40,425 bases of DNA from Actinomycetota bacterium (GCA_004348925.1 RCMX01000006.1:315493-355917); one strand, 5' to 3'. Counted from the stretch's first letter, positions 22,456 through 30,475 are shown. The notes: generated by a model not told the origin, from the sequence alone. Program-made: numbers and translations.

Positions 22456-22612
22456 GACGGGGAGTATAGCAGCAGGTATGCCACTGGACGATTACCTGTA
22501 GCGGCAATCAGACTCTTGCATTTCGAAGATCGCAATCCACATGCCCGCAGCCGTGGGCGTCCGTCCCCTGGGATACCATGGGGCCTCAGGGCTCTCGACG
22601 AAGGAGGGGCAC

Positions 22613-23437
22613 GTGCACGGAGCGTCACAGAAGTACGACGATCTTCGCCGCCGTCTCGAGAATCTCGGGAGCGTACTGGTCGCTTACTCGGGGGGCGTGG
22701 ATTCGACGTTCCTTGCATTTGCGGCTCATGCTTGCCTCGGCGAACGTACTTTGGCCGTATTGGGGGTGTCGGCGACAGTCCCGACGAGCGAGCTGGAAGA
22801 CGCCCGCGCGACGGCTGAGGTCTTGGGGCTGCGTCTACATGAGGTAGCCACCCATGAACTCGCCGACCCTCGCTTCCAAGCCAACCCACACGACCGCTGC
22901 TATTACTGCAAGAGTGAGTTGTTCAGCGTGCTGGGTGAGACCGCTTCAGCGTACGGAATGGAGTGGATCGCGGACGGCACCAACGCCGATGATCTCAATG
23001 ATCACCGCCCGGGCAGGAGAGCCGCAGCGGCCTACGGCGTGCTGAGCCCACTACTCGATAGCGGACTCGGCAAAGAGGAGATCCGCCTGCTCTCTAGGGA
23101 CCTGGGGCTTCCGACGTGGGACAAGCCGGCCATGGCATGCCTCTCCAGCCGCATTCCATACGGTTCACAGATCACTCCGCTGATGCTGGAGCGAGTGGCT
23201 TCCGCCGAGGCCGCGTGCCGCAGACTTGGCCTCAGACAGGTGCGCGTTCGTGCACACGGAGAAGTGGCGCGGGTGGAGGTAGATTCCTCGGAAATGGAGC
23301 AAGCATTCGCGCTGCGCAGGGAGTTGGCCCGTGGCGTTAAGGCCGCGGGCTTCCTGTTTGTCGCCCAAGACCTCGAGGGATATCGCAGCGGTTCTTTCGA
23401 CCTCGCACGCACTGGGTCTTCGTCGCAGGACCAGTGA
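22613..23437 (+). CDS. larE: LarE-type ATP-dependent sulfur transferase
   Basis: LarE proteins activate a carboxyl group with ATP and insert sulfur when building the nickel-pincer cofactor. The 274-residue protein has the PP-loop SGGVDST (26-32), CYYCK (Cys96, Cys99) and KPAMACLSSRIPYG with Cys176, the number I recall for the sacrificial cysteine of Lactiplantibacillus LarE. GTG 22613 follows AAGGAGG and gives the family's normal length; ATG 22541 would add 24 residues without a binding site. No larA, larB or larC is present in the cassette, so its partner genes must lie elsewhere or it has another sulfur-transfer role. Confidence 0.88.
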   Translation: MHGASQKYDDLRRRLENLGSVLVAYSGGVDSTFLAFAAHACLGERTLAVLGVSATVPTSELEDARATAEVLGLRLHEVATHELADPRFQANPHDRCYYCKSELFSVLGETASAYGMEWIADGTNADDLNDHRPGRRAAAAYGVLSPLLDSGLGKEEIRLLSRDLGLPTWDKPAMACLSSRIPYGSQITPLMLERVASAEAACRRLGLRQVRVRAHGEVARVEVDSSEMEQAFALRRELARGVKAAGFLFVAQDLEGYRSGSFDLARTGSSSQDQ

Positions 23438-23448
23438 CGTCGGGACAC

Positions 23449-25557
23449 TCAGCGATACCGCAACAACCGGACGCCATTCAGTGTCACCAGCACCGATGCG
23501 CCCATATCGGCGAGTATCGCCAACCACAGCGTCAACCAGCCAGGAAACACCGCGAGGACGGCGATCAGCTTGATCCCGAGCGAGAAAGCGATGTTCACAC
23601 GTATCGTATTCAGGGCCGCGCGGGACAGGCTGACAGTGAACGGCAGCTGACTCAAGTCGTCCGACAGCAGGGCGATGTCTGCTGTCTCAAGAGCCGTGTC
23701 CGATCCGGCTCCCCCCATCGCGATGCCGACGGTCGCTGTCGCCAATGCTGGCGCGTCGTTGACGCCGTCGCCAACCATGGCGACCTTGCCGTAATCGGCG
23801 AGTAGCGTCTTGACCGCGCCGACTTTGTCTTCGGGCAGCAGGCTCGCCTCGAACCGATCGGCTCCCACCTGGGCGGCAACGCTGGCTGCGACTCGCTCGT
23901 TGTCGCCGGTCAGGATGACTGCGTGCTCTACGCCGGCCTTCCGGAGATCCGATATCACTGACGGTGCATCCTCGCGCACTCGGTCCGCCACAGCGATCAA
24001 GCCGTCGGGTCCACCTTCGTCCCCAAGCACAAGAACGGTCTTTCCTTCGCTTTCCAGGGCGATCACTTGCGCCCGTACGTCGTCCGCCACCTCTGGAAAG
24101 AGCTTGAGACTCCCGATCCGAAGACGTCGTCCGTCCACGGTCGCGGAAGCACCCGCCCCGAAGGTCGCCTCGAAGTCATGTGACTCAAGTGCAGCGATGC
24201 CCTGGCGGTTCGCTTCGTCAAGGACCGCCCTGGCCAAAGGATGCTCGGAATGTCGTTCGATGGCTGCCGCGTCTGCCAGCACCGAGACGACCGCGACGTT
24301 GTCGCCCATTGGGACGACATCGGTAACGGCTGGCGAGCCCACGGTCAGGGTTCCTGTCTTGTCGAAAGCGATGGCAGTCACCGACCCCATCTGCTCCAGG
24401 TACACGCCGCCCTTGATGAGCACGCCCCGCTTTGCTGCATTGGAAATCGCGCTTACAATCGCAACAGGGGTGGACACGACCAACGCGCACGGGCAGCTGA
24501 CCACGAGGAGTGTGAGACCCCGATAGATCCACGGCTCCCACGACTGACCAGCCAGCAACGGCGGAAGCAACGCTATGCCGGCGGCCAGGCCGATGACGAT
24601 GGGCGTGTAGACAGCGGCGAACCTCTCAACGAACGCCTGCGATGGAGCCCTGTGGGCCTGCGCATCCTCGACCATGTGGATGATCTTCGCGATGGTCGTG
24701 TCCTCGACCCGCTTCGTGACCTGAACGCGGAGCAGCCCCTGCACGTTGAGCGTGCCCGCGTAGACGCCATCCCCGACGGCCTTCTCGACCGGTATCGATT
24801 CACCGGTGATGGCTGCTTGGTTGACGGACGAGACTCCAGAAATCACCACGCCATCCATGGCGAGCTTCTCGCCCGGCCGTACGTGCATGATGTCGTCGAC
24901 AACGATCTCTTCCACGGGAACGTCCGAGACTACGCCGCCCCGTTCTACACGAGCGGACCTAGGCGCAATGTCCATCAGCTCGCGAATCGAGCGCCGGGCT
25001 CGGTCCATCGTCCAGCCTTCGAGCATCTCGGACACCCCGAACAGGAGGGCGACGACTCCGGCCTCCTCGTACTCGCCGAGAGCGATAGCACCGATGACGG
25101 CCACGCTCATCAGGACCGACATGTTGAGGTCGCGACGAGGTATGGCTCTGATCGCCTTACGGTAGTTCGACCACCCACCGACGATGGCAGCGACGACGAA
25201 GGCCGTGATGCCGACGACCTCTGCGCCGAGTACCGATTCGGCTATGTAGCCCATGATGACGGCGGCCAACGCCACGAGAACGCGACGCTTCTCCCAGTCA
25301 GGTCCGGCTGACGCGGCAGATCGCGCCGGAGCGTCAGCCGGCTCTATCATGTAGTTCTCCGCCCTGCCCTCTTTGCGGATGGCTTCGAGGTCAGCTACGC
25401 CCTCGATCACCAGAGTTCCCGTTGTGGCGTTAAGACGTGCCCCGGTGACACCGGGGAGAGCGGCGACGTTCTTCTCGAACTTCGCCGCGCAGTCGAGTCA
25501 AGTGATCCCCTCGACCCGAAGCGTCTTCTTGGTAGGTTCTGCAGTTGCGATTGACAT
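23449..25557 (-). CDS. cadA: CadA/ZntA-like metal P-type ATPase, candidate selenoprotein (in-frame TGA at 25498-25500)
   Basis: Exporter for Zn, Cd or Pb. The part after the TGA has TGES (251-254), VSCPCALVVSTP (Cys355-Pro-Cys357), DKTGTLT (Asp399), SEHPLA and [15 protein letters not shown]. Reading upstream in frame from the apparent start (GTG 25410) gives a complete HMA domain: ATG 25557 with GGAGG 4 bases before it, then KKTLRVEGIT-TGA-LDCAAKFEKNVAALPGV. The TGA (codon 20) replaces the first Cys of the usual GFTCANCAGKFEKNV-like motif. A hairpin at 25460-25488 fits a bacterial SECIS. Read through as selenocysteine, the product is 702 residues; otherwise a 653-residue pump lacking this domain. 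It is convergent with larE and divergent from the ArsR regulator. Confidence 0.82.
25460..25488 (-). promoter_or_regulatory. Candidate bacterial SECIS hairpin
   Basis: Read on the minus strand, a 7-bp stem GCGGCGA/TCGCCGC is followed, after an A-G mismatch, by a 4-bp stem GTTC/GAAC and the apical loop GAGAA. The stem begins 9 bases after the TGA and the apical loop begins 21 bases after it, with G in first place. Bacterial SECIS elements lie just after the UGA with a G in the first two loop positions. The whole hairpin is inside the coding frame. Confidence 0.7.
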
Positions 25558-25593
25558 GAGACCTCCGGTCACTCCATGTTACGATGGTAAACG

Positions 25594-25651
25594 CTCAAAC
25601 GATGATTGGAGTGTATTCCCCGAGGAACATGACAGTCAAGCCGTGGCTTGA
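25594..25651. promoter_or_regulatory. Operator candidates between the ATPase and ArsR genes
   Basis: TCAAGCC-GT-GGCTTGA (25636-25651) is a perfect 7-bp inverted repeat ending 18 bases before the ArsR start codon. A weaker dyad, CTCAAACGATGATTGGAG (25594-25611), resembles the CTCAA-type half sites of CadC/SmtB operators. Either could repress both divergent genes until metal binds the regulator. Confidence 0.55.
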
Positions 25652-25669
25652 ATGTAAGGAGTTGCCCGC

Positions 25670-26044
25670 ATGACGAAGCCCAAAGACATCCCTGTCTGCG
25701 ACGTAGTCTGCGTGCACGCGGACACCGTCGAGGCTCTGCAGCCAAAGGTGCGCAGCATCGTGGGGGCTGGAGAAGTAGCAGCGCTTCTGGCAGACGACAC
25801 CCGCTTCCGCGTGCTGTACGCACTGAGCCAGTCGGAGCTGTGCGTCTGCGATGTGGCCGCCATCATCGAGTCGACCACAGCTGTCGCCTCATACCACTTG
25901 CGCTTGCTGTACCGCGCTGGACTCGCGAAGTACCGGCGTAAGGGGAAGCTCGTCTACTACGATCTTGCGGACCCGGGGATTCGTCCGCTTCTCGACGCAG
26001 CTCTGGACTACTTGCGACTGCGAGGAGAACCGGAACCAGGGTGA
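25670..26044 (+). CDS. ArsR/SmtB-family metal sensor, CadC/CmtR-like
   Basis: A 124-residue winged-helix repressor. The N-terminal Cys pair in PVCDVVCVHADTV and the ELCVCDVAAII motif in the recognition region match the metal-site cysteines of CadC-type sensors for Cd, Pb or Zn. The helix-turn-helix continues as VASYHLRLLYRAGLAKYRRKGKLVYY. AAGGAG precedes ATG 25670. It is divergent from the P-type ATPase, the usual arrangement of cadCA-like modules, and should repress it until metal binds. Confidence 0.92.
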   Translation: MTKPKDIPVCDVVCVHADTVEALQPKVRSIVGAGEVAALLADDTRFRVLYALSQSELCVCDVAAIIESTTAVASYHLRLLYRAGLAKYRRKGKLVYYDLADPGIRPLLDAALDYLRLRGEPEPG

Positions 26045-26075
26045 AGTCATGCTCATCCATGGCGCCGGACAGGCC

Positions 26076-26522
26076 TCATGCCAGGGCGGAATCCTCGTCC
26101 AACATCTGAGCGAGTTGCTCGGCGACATCCCCGGTGAACCGGATGCATTGCTCCATGTGCTCAGGTGACCCGAACTCAAACTGCCTGATCAGCGACCGAC
26201 AGCACGTGCTCCCCTTGTCGGCCAGGAACCAGTCATGGAGCTCCTTCGCCTTCTCGAGGACCAGTGGAGCCTCGTCGCCCGGGTTCGCTCGGCCATACAC
26301 CCAGCCGAGTACCATGACACCTCCGGATAGTGCGCCGCATGTACAACCCCCCGAGCCGATCCCACCCATGCCGACAGGAAAGCCAGACGACAGTCTCACC
26401 GCGTCGGTGGACATTGGCGACCCCATGGCCTCGTTGAATGCGTAGACGATCGCCTCGGAGCACAGGAACTGGCCACTCCTGTAGAGGTGCTCTGCTTGCT
26501 CCCTTACTGCTCGCGCGTCCAT
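26076..26522 (-). CDS. C_GCAxxG_C_C family redox protein
   Basis: A 148-residue protein with the family cysteine pattern: FLCSEAIV, GGCTCGALSGGVMVLG (the C-GCAxxG-like core), CCRSL and EQCI. These anaerobe-typical proteins are thought to bind a metal or iron-sulfur centre, but their reaction is poorly known. TTGGAGG precedes ATG 26522. It is convergent with the ArsR gene, 31 bases away, and lies next to the cassette end. A link to metal stress is suggested only by position. Confidence 0.85.
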   Translation of the reverse strand: MDARAVREQAEHLYRSGQFLCSEAIVYAFNEAMGSPMSTDAVRLSSGFPVGMGGIGSGGCTCGALSGGVMVLGWVYGRANPGDEAPLVLEKAKELHDWFLADKGSTCCRSLIRQFEFGSPEHMEQCIRFTGDVAEQLAQMLDEDSALA

Positions 26523-26673
26523 GTCTCATCCTCCAAGAGTCGCTATCAACTCTCAGCATAGTACACATCAGCACTATCGATAAGACTGCCTAGACGTTGG
26601 TGATGCACCTGCGGTCGATCCGCTGCATGGGCGCGTTCAGGCTACTGACGACCCAAGCACTCTCAATTCTCAG

Positions 26674-26815
26674 CAACAGGGAGCTTTGGGCACAAGATGC
26701 AGCGAAATGGCGTCTGATCTGCGGCTTTGTCTTCGGCGTGCCCCCCATGATGGCCTGATTTGGTGCCCGCCTTCGCTCCCGAAATGGCCAGAAATAGGCC
26801 TCTGACCTGCGGTTT
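26674..26815 (+). repeat. Cassette terminal block, copy 5 (tRNA-proximal)
   Basis: 142 bp from CAACAGGG to the CCA end of tRNA-Glu. It keeps GCGGCTTTGTC, TGATTTGGTGCCCG and GGCCTCTGACCTGCGG in common with copy 4. It is the outer end of E4. As expected at the chromosomal side, no 84-bp palindrome follows; the rest of the tRNA does. Confidence 0.75.
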
Positions 26816-26891
26816 TGGTGCCCCCAAGGGAATTCGAATCCCTGTTGCCGCCTTGAAAGGGCGGAGTCCTTGGCCGCTAGACGATGGGGGC
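26816..26891 (-). tRNA. tRNA-Glu (UUC), integration target
   Basis: A 76-base cloverleaf on the minus strand: acceptor GCCCCCA pairs with TGGGGGC, anticodon loop CTTTCAA has TTC at 26855-26857, the T loop includes TTCGAAT, discriminator A, and CCA is encoded. Its 3' 26 bases are the sequence repeated at four other junctions. The gene is intact, so integration has preserved tRNA function. Confidence 0.97.
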
Positions 26892-26902
26892 CTATGAGTT
26901 TG

Positions 26903-26978
26903 TGGTGGGCCGTATAGGGATCGAACCTATGACCTTGGGATTAAAAGTCCCCTGCTCTACCAACTGAGCTAACGGCCC
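26903..26978 (-). tRNA. tRNA-Lys (UUU)
   Basis: A 76-base cloverleaf on the minus strand: acceptor GGGCCGT, TAGCTCAGTTGGTAGAGCA D arm, anticodon TTT at 26943-26945, GGTTCGATCC T arm, encoded CCA. It lies 11 bases upstream of tRNA-Glu, and the two are probably one transcript. Confidence 0.97.
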
Positions 26979-27035
26979 GTGTTCGAGCACATTCCGTGCC
27001 CACGCACGGCCTTCCGGCCAGAAAGCGCAACGCGT

Positions 27036-27065
27036 AGTGTAGCCCACGCCTCAACCGAGGGTCAA
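27036..27065 (-). promoter_or_regulatory. Promoter of the tRNA-Lys/tRNA-Glu pair
   Basis: On the minus strand TTGACC (27060-27065) and TACACT (27036-27041) are 18 bp apart, about 57 bases upstream of tRNA-Lys. It overlaps an 18-bp direct repeat (CAACGCGTAGTGT-x-GCCC at 27028 and 27063). Confidence 0.6.
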
Positions 27066-27124
27066 CGCGTAGTGTCGCCCTGAATCGTATAATCGACGAC
27101 AACGACCGCCGAGAAGGAGCTGGC

Positions 27125-28159
27125 ATGACCATTCTGGGAACCGAAGCCGTCGACCTGGGTCTCTTCGCACTCTACGTCGCGGCTGGCTTCGCGGTAGGGT
27201 GGCTCGTCGACCTGCTCGTGATCGGCGGTCTTCGCGGGCTGGCACGCAAACGCAACTGGATGCCTTGGCGTATCACCCTCAAGGGCCTCGGCCACATGCC
27301 CGTCTGGTGGTTCACGCTTGCGGGAGCAGCATTCGGCCTGCAGGACAGCGGCTGGAGCCCTCGCCTCTCGATGCTGACGGGACGCGTGCTCGTTGTGCTC
27401 GCGGGCATCACGGTCACGTACGCCGCGATGCGCATCGCCACCGGTTTCGTACGCGGCTACGCGGTCTCGGCAAACGGACCGCTCCCCTCCACCAGCATCT
27501 TCGTGAACCTCGCCCGTATCGCCATCGTGCTTCTCGGCGCGCTCATCATTCTCAACGCGCTCAACATCTCCATCACCCCGGTGCTCACCGCGCTCGGCGT
27601 TGGCGGTCTGGCGGTCGCGCTCGCGCTCCAGGACACGCTCGGCAACCTCTTCGCAGGGCTGCAAATCGTAGCTTCAAAGCAGGTCCGGCCGGGCGACTAC
27701 CTGCTACTTGAGACCGGACAGGAGGGCACCGTCGAAGACATCGCGTGGCGCTACACCACGCTCCGCACACAGGCGAACAACCTTGTGGTGGTTCCCAACG
27801 CGAAACTTGGCCAGGCGATCATCACCAACTACCAGCTGCCCGAGCAACCGCTCTCCATCACCGTGGATTTCGGCGTCGCCTACGGCAGCGACCTGCCGCG
27901 TGTCGAGGCGATCGCGCTCGACGTCGCCGCGCGCGTGATGGCCGAGATGCAGCCCGACATCACCGACTGGGAGCCGCTCATGCGCTTCCGCGGCTTCGGC
28001 GAGTCGCAGGTCCAGGCCGCCATCATCATGCGGGTGCTCGACTTCGGCGACCAGTACGCGCTCAAGAGCGAGTTCATCAAGCGCCTGCACGCCCGTTTTG
28101 CCGAGGAAGGCATCGAGTTCCCGTTCCCGCAGCGGGTCGTGCGCCAGCTGCCGGTCTAG
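27125..28159 (+). CDS. MscS-family small-conductance mechanosensitive channel
   Basis: This 344-residue protein has several N-terminal membrane helices and the MscS pore helix and following beta domain: VLTALGVGGLAVALALQDTLGNLFAGLQIVASKQVRPGDYL, then EGTVEDIAWRYTTLRT and VVVPNAKL. Such channels open under membrane tension to release solutes. GAAGGAG precedes the ATG, and TATAAT at 27088-27093 may be its -10 box. Its 3' end overlaps the convergent toxin gene by four bases. Confidence 0.92.
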   Translation: MTILGTEAVDLGLFALYVAAGFAVGWLVDLLVIGGLRGLARKRNWMPWRITLKGLGHMPVWWFTLAGAAFGLQDSGWSPRLSMLTGRVLVVLAGITVTYAAMRIATGFVRGYAVSANGPLPSTSIFVNLARIAIVLLGALIILNALNISITPVLTALGVGGLAVALALQDTLGNLFAGLQIVASKQVRPGDYLLLETGQEGTVEDIAWRYTTLRTQANNLVVVPNAKLGQAIITNYQLPEQPLSITVDFGVAYGSDLPRVEAIALDVAARVMAEMQPDITDWEPLMRFRGFGESQVQAAIIMRVLDFGDQYALKSEFIKRLHARFAEEGIEFPFPQRVVRQLPV

Positions 28160-28425
28160 CGAGGGCGGTAGATGTCCGCGCGGTGGTCGATCTTGGTGAC
28201 CAGCACGACGCCGACCTGTTCATTTACCCGATACACGACGCGGTAGGCGCCGCGACGCGCAGCGCGCCATCCCAGGTACGGCGCATGCAAGGGCTTGCCC
28301 AACCGATGCGGTTCGGCAAGCAATGCGCCGGTCATGAACTCTACGATCGCGGCGGCGGCAGATTCGGGCAGTCTTTGGAGCGAGCGTTCGGCAGCAGGAG
28401 CGGTCTGCAGCGCGTACGCGCTCAC
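28156..28425 (-). CDS. RelE/ParE-family toxin
   Basis: The 89-residue protein has the RelE fold pattern: APAAERSLQRLP at the start and RAARRGAYRVVYRVNEQVGVVLVTKIDHRADIYRPR at the end, with the Arg/Tyr/His residues common in mRNA-cleaving RelE enzymes. The GTG start overlaps the antitoxin stop as GTGA. With the Phd-like antitoxin upstream it forms a type II toxin-antitoxin pair. Confidence 0.88.
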   Translation of the reverse strand: MSAYALQTAPAAERSLQRLPESAAAAIVEFMTGALLAEPHRLGKPLHAPYLGWRAARRGAYRVVYRVNEQVGVVLVTKIDHRADIYRPR

Positions 28426-28724
28426 TTCCGCTTCTTCGGCTTGATGTACTTCTCACGCAGTTGCTCTGCCGTGAAGTAGTTGCCGGACGCAATGTCGGCC
28501 TCTGCCTGACGGATTTCTTCAGCTGCGCCTGGCGTTGATAGCAAGTCGAGCGTCTCGATGATGCCCTCGTACTCGTCCATGCCGAGAATCACCGCGGCGG
28601 GTCGCCCGCGTCTGGTGATGATGACGTTGTCTTGCGTGGCCTCGACCTCATCGATGATTTCCGAGAGGTGCGCCTTGGTGTGCGCCAATGATCGATACTC
28701 AGTCATGACCTTAATGGTAGTCAC
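28422..28724 (-). CDS. Phd/YefM-family antitoxin
   Basis: Phd-type antitoxins bind their operator with the N-terminus and the toxin with the C-terminus. The protein reads TEYRSLAHTKAHLSEIIDEVEAT, then ITRRGRPAAVILGMDEYEGI, typical of the family, and ends in a basic tail that should contact the toxin. I start at GTG 28724 because GGAGG lies just upstream (100 residues). ATG 28706 would give 94 residues and fits family alignments equally well. Confidence 0.88.
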   Translation of the reverse strand: MTTIKVMTEYRSLAHTKAHLSEIIDEVEATQDNVIITRRGRPAAVILGMDEYEGIIETLDLLSTPGAAEEIRQAEADIASGNYFTAEQLREKYIKPKKRK

Positions 28725-28803
28725 ATATCCTCCCGCCGACAAGACCGACGGGAGCAGCGTAGCGGGTGCGCCTGAACTGGGTCTGAAACGGAGTTGAACT
28801 CCT

Positions 28804-30366
28804 CTAGTGCCGGAAGTGGCGGTGTCCCGTGAAGACCATCGCGACGCCGAGCTCGTCAGCCTTGGCGATAACCTCCTCGTCGCGGATCGAGCCGCCCGGC
28901 TGGATGACCGCCGTGACGCCCGCCTCCGCAACGACTTCGAGCGAGTCCGCGAACGGCATGAACGCGTCGCTCGCGCACACAGCGCCCACGGTCTTCTCGC
29001 CCGCGGCCTCAACCGCGATGCGCGCCGAGTTCACGCGGTTCATCTGCCCGGCGCCCACGCCCACGCTCACGAAGTCTCTCGCCAGCAGGATCGCGTTGCT
29101 CTTCACGCTCTTGGCGACCTTCCAGGCGAAGAGCAGCTGCTCCATCTCCTCGGCGGAGGGCTGGCGCTTGGTCACGACCTTGAAGTCGGCGGGGTCCTCG
29201 ACGACGTTGTCGCTCGTCTGGATGAGCATGCCGCCCTCAACACTGCGGCTGTCGTAGTGGCCGCCCACGGGGCGCATGCCGCCGGTTCGCAGCACGCGAA
29301 CGTTCGGCTTCGTGGCGAGCAGCTCGAGCGCGTGCGGCTCGAACTCCGGCGCAATCATGACCTCCACGAACTGGCCGTTCTCGAAGATCGCCTCGATGAG
29401 CGAGCCCGGAACGGGACGGTTGAACGCCATCACGCCGCCGTACGCGCTCACGGGATCCGCCGAGTGCGCACGCGTGTACGCCACGACGATGTCGTGCGCC
29501 ACCGACGTGCCGCACGGATTCATGTGCTTCACGATCACGCACGCCGGCTCGTCGGTGAACTCGCGGACAGCGGTCCATGCGGCGTCGGTGTCGAGGATGT
29601 TGTTGTACGAGAGCTCCTTGCCCTGCAGCTGCTCGGCACGAGCGAGCGTTTCGGGCTTCGAATCCATGAAGCGGTAGAACGCCGCCGATTGGTGCGGGTT
29701 CTCGCCGTAGCGGAGATCCTGGACCTTCTCAAGGCGGAAGCGGACTTCCTCGGGAAACGCCTGGCCCTTGTATCCCGAGAGGTACATCCAGATGGCGGTG
29801 TCGTACGCGCTCGTCTTGGCGAACACGTCGACGGCGAGCGCGCGACGGGTGTCGAAGGTGGTCGCGCCGCCGTGCTCGCGCATCTCGGCAAGGATCGCGT
29901 CGTAGCTTCCGGGTTCGGTCACCACGGCCACGCTCGCGAAGTTCTTCGATGCCGAGCGAAGCATGCTGGGACCGCCGATATCGATGTTCTCGATGGCGTC
30001 TTCCTCGGTCACGTTCTCCTTCGCGATCGTCGCCTCGAAGGCGTACAGGTTCACGACCACCATGTCGATCATGCCGATGCCGTGCTCCTCGGCCGCCGCC
30101 ATGTGCTCGGCGACGTCGCGGCGTGCAAGCAGTCCGCCATGCACGCGCGGGTGGAGCGTCTTGACGCGGCCGTCCATCATCTCGGGGAACCCGGTGAGGT
30201 CGTCGATGGGGCGAACTGGCACGCCTGCATCGGCCAACACCTTCGCGGTGCCGCCGGTGGAGACGATCTCCACCCCGAACTCGCTCGACAGCGCCGAGCA
30301 GAACTCGACGACGCCCGTCTTGTCGGTGACCGATACCAGCGCGCGCTTGACCTTGACGTGATCCAC
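28804..30366 (-). CDS. purH: Bifunctional AICAR formyltransferase/IMP cyclohydrolase
   Basis: PurH performs the last two steps of IMP synthesis. The 520-residue product has the cyclohydrolase domain first (KRALVSVTDKTGVVEFC, STGGTAKVLADAGV, MMDGRVKTLHPRVHGGLLARR, VNLYAFEATI, NIDIGGPSMLRSA) and then the transformylase (LRYGENPHQSAAFYR, VKHMNPCG, SDPVSAYGGVMAFNR, ending in IQPGGSIRDEEV and MVFTGHRHFRH). GTG 30366 follows AGGGG at 8-9 bases. It is the most downstream pur gene of the leftward run. Confidence 0.97.
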   Translation of the reverse strand: MDHVKVKRALVSVTDKTGVVEFCSALSSEFGVEIVSTGGTAKVLADAGVPVRPIDDLTGFPEMMDGRVKTLHPRVHGGLLARRDVAEHMAAAEEHGIGMIDMVVVNLYAFEATIAKENVTEEDAIENIDIGGPSMLRSASKNFASVAVVTEPGSYDAILAEMREHGGATTFDTRRALAVDVFAKTSAYDTAIWMYLSGYKGQAFPEEVRFRLEKVQDLRYGENPHQSAAFYRFMDSKPETLARAEQLQGKELSYNNILDTDAAWTAVREFTDEPACVIVKHMNPCGTSVAHDIVVAYTRAHSADPVSAYGGVMAFNRPVPGSLIEAIFENGQFVEVMIAPEFEPHALELLATKPNVRVLRTGGMRPVGGHYDSRSVEGGMLIQTSDNVVEDPADFKVVTKRQPSAEEMEQLLFAWKVAKSVKSNAILLARDFVSVGVGAGQMNRVNSARIAVEAAGEKTVGAVCASDAFMPFADSLEVVAEAGVTAVIQPGGSIRDEEVIAKADELGVAMVFTGHRHFRH

Positions 30367-30413
30367 GAGAATGCCCCTTCCCGAACGACTTGTACTGCGT
30401 ATTGTGCAACAGA

Positions 30414-30441
30414 ACGGCCCCGGCGTGTGCGCCGGAGCCGT
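30414..30441 (-). terminator. Terminator after the binding-protein gene
   Basis: On the minus strand a 12-bp stem ACGGCTCCGGCG/CGCCGGGGCCGT (one G-U pair, loop CACA) is followed by TCTGTT. It lies between the binding-protein stop and purH. Confidence 0.7.
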
Positions 30442-30475
30442 CCTTTCCCCCAACCCCTCGGACAGGTAGTTGTCG

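Larger units (their letters stand above)
19703..26815. mobile_element. Cassette E4 (cupredoxins, LarE, Sec-containing ATPase), next to tRNA-Glu
   Basis: 7,113 bp from att core 4 to the base before the 3' end of the intact tRNA-Glu gene. It is the cassette nearest the tRNA, and therefore by the usual logic of tRNA integration the latest insertion or the one between attL and its neighbour. No recombinase gene is visible. Confidence 0.8.

Noticed and set aside
28730-28754. CTCCCG-type hairpin as terminator of purH
   Set aside because: The stem overlaps the ribosome-binding site of the antitoxin gene and has no T run; it may be chance or affect antitoxin translation, but support is weak.
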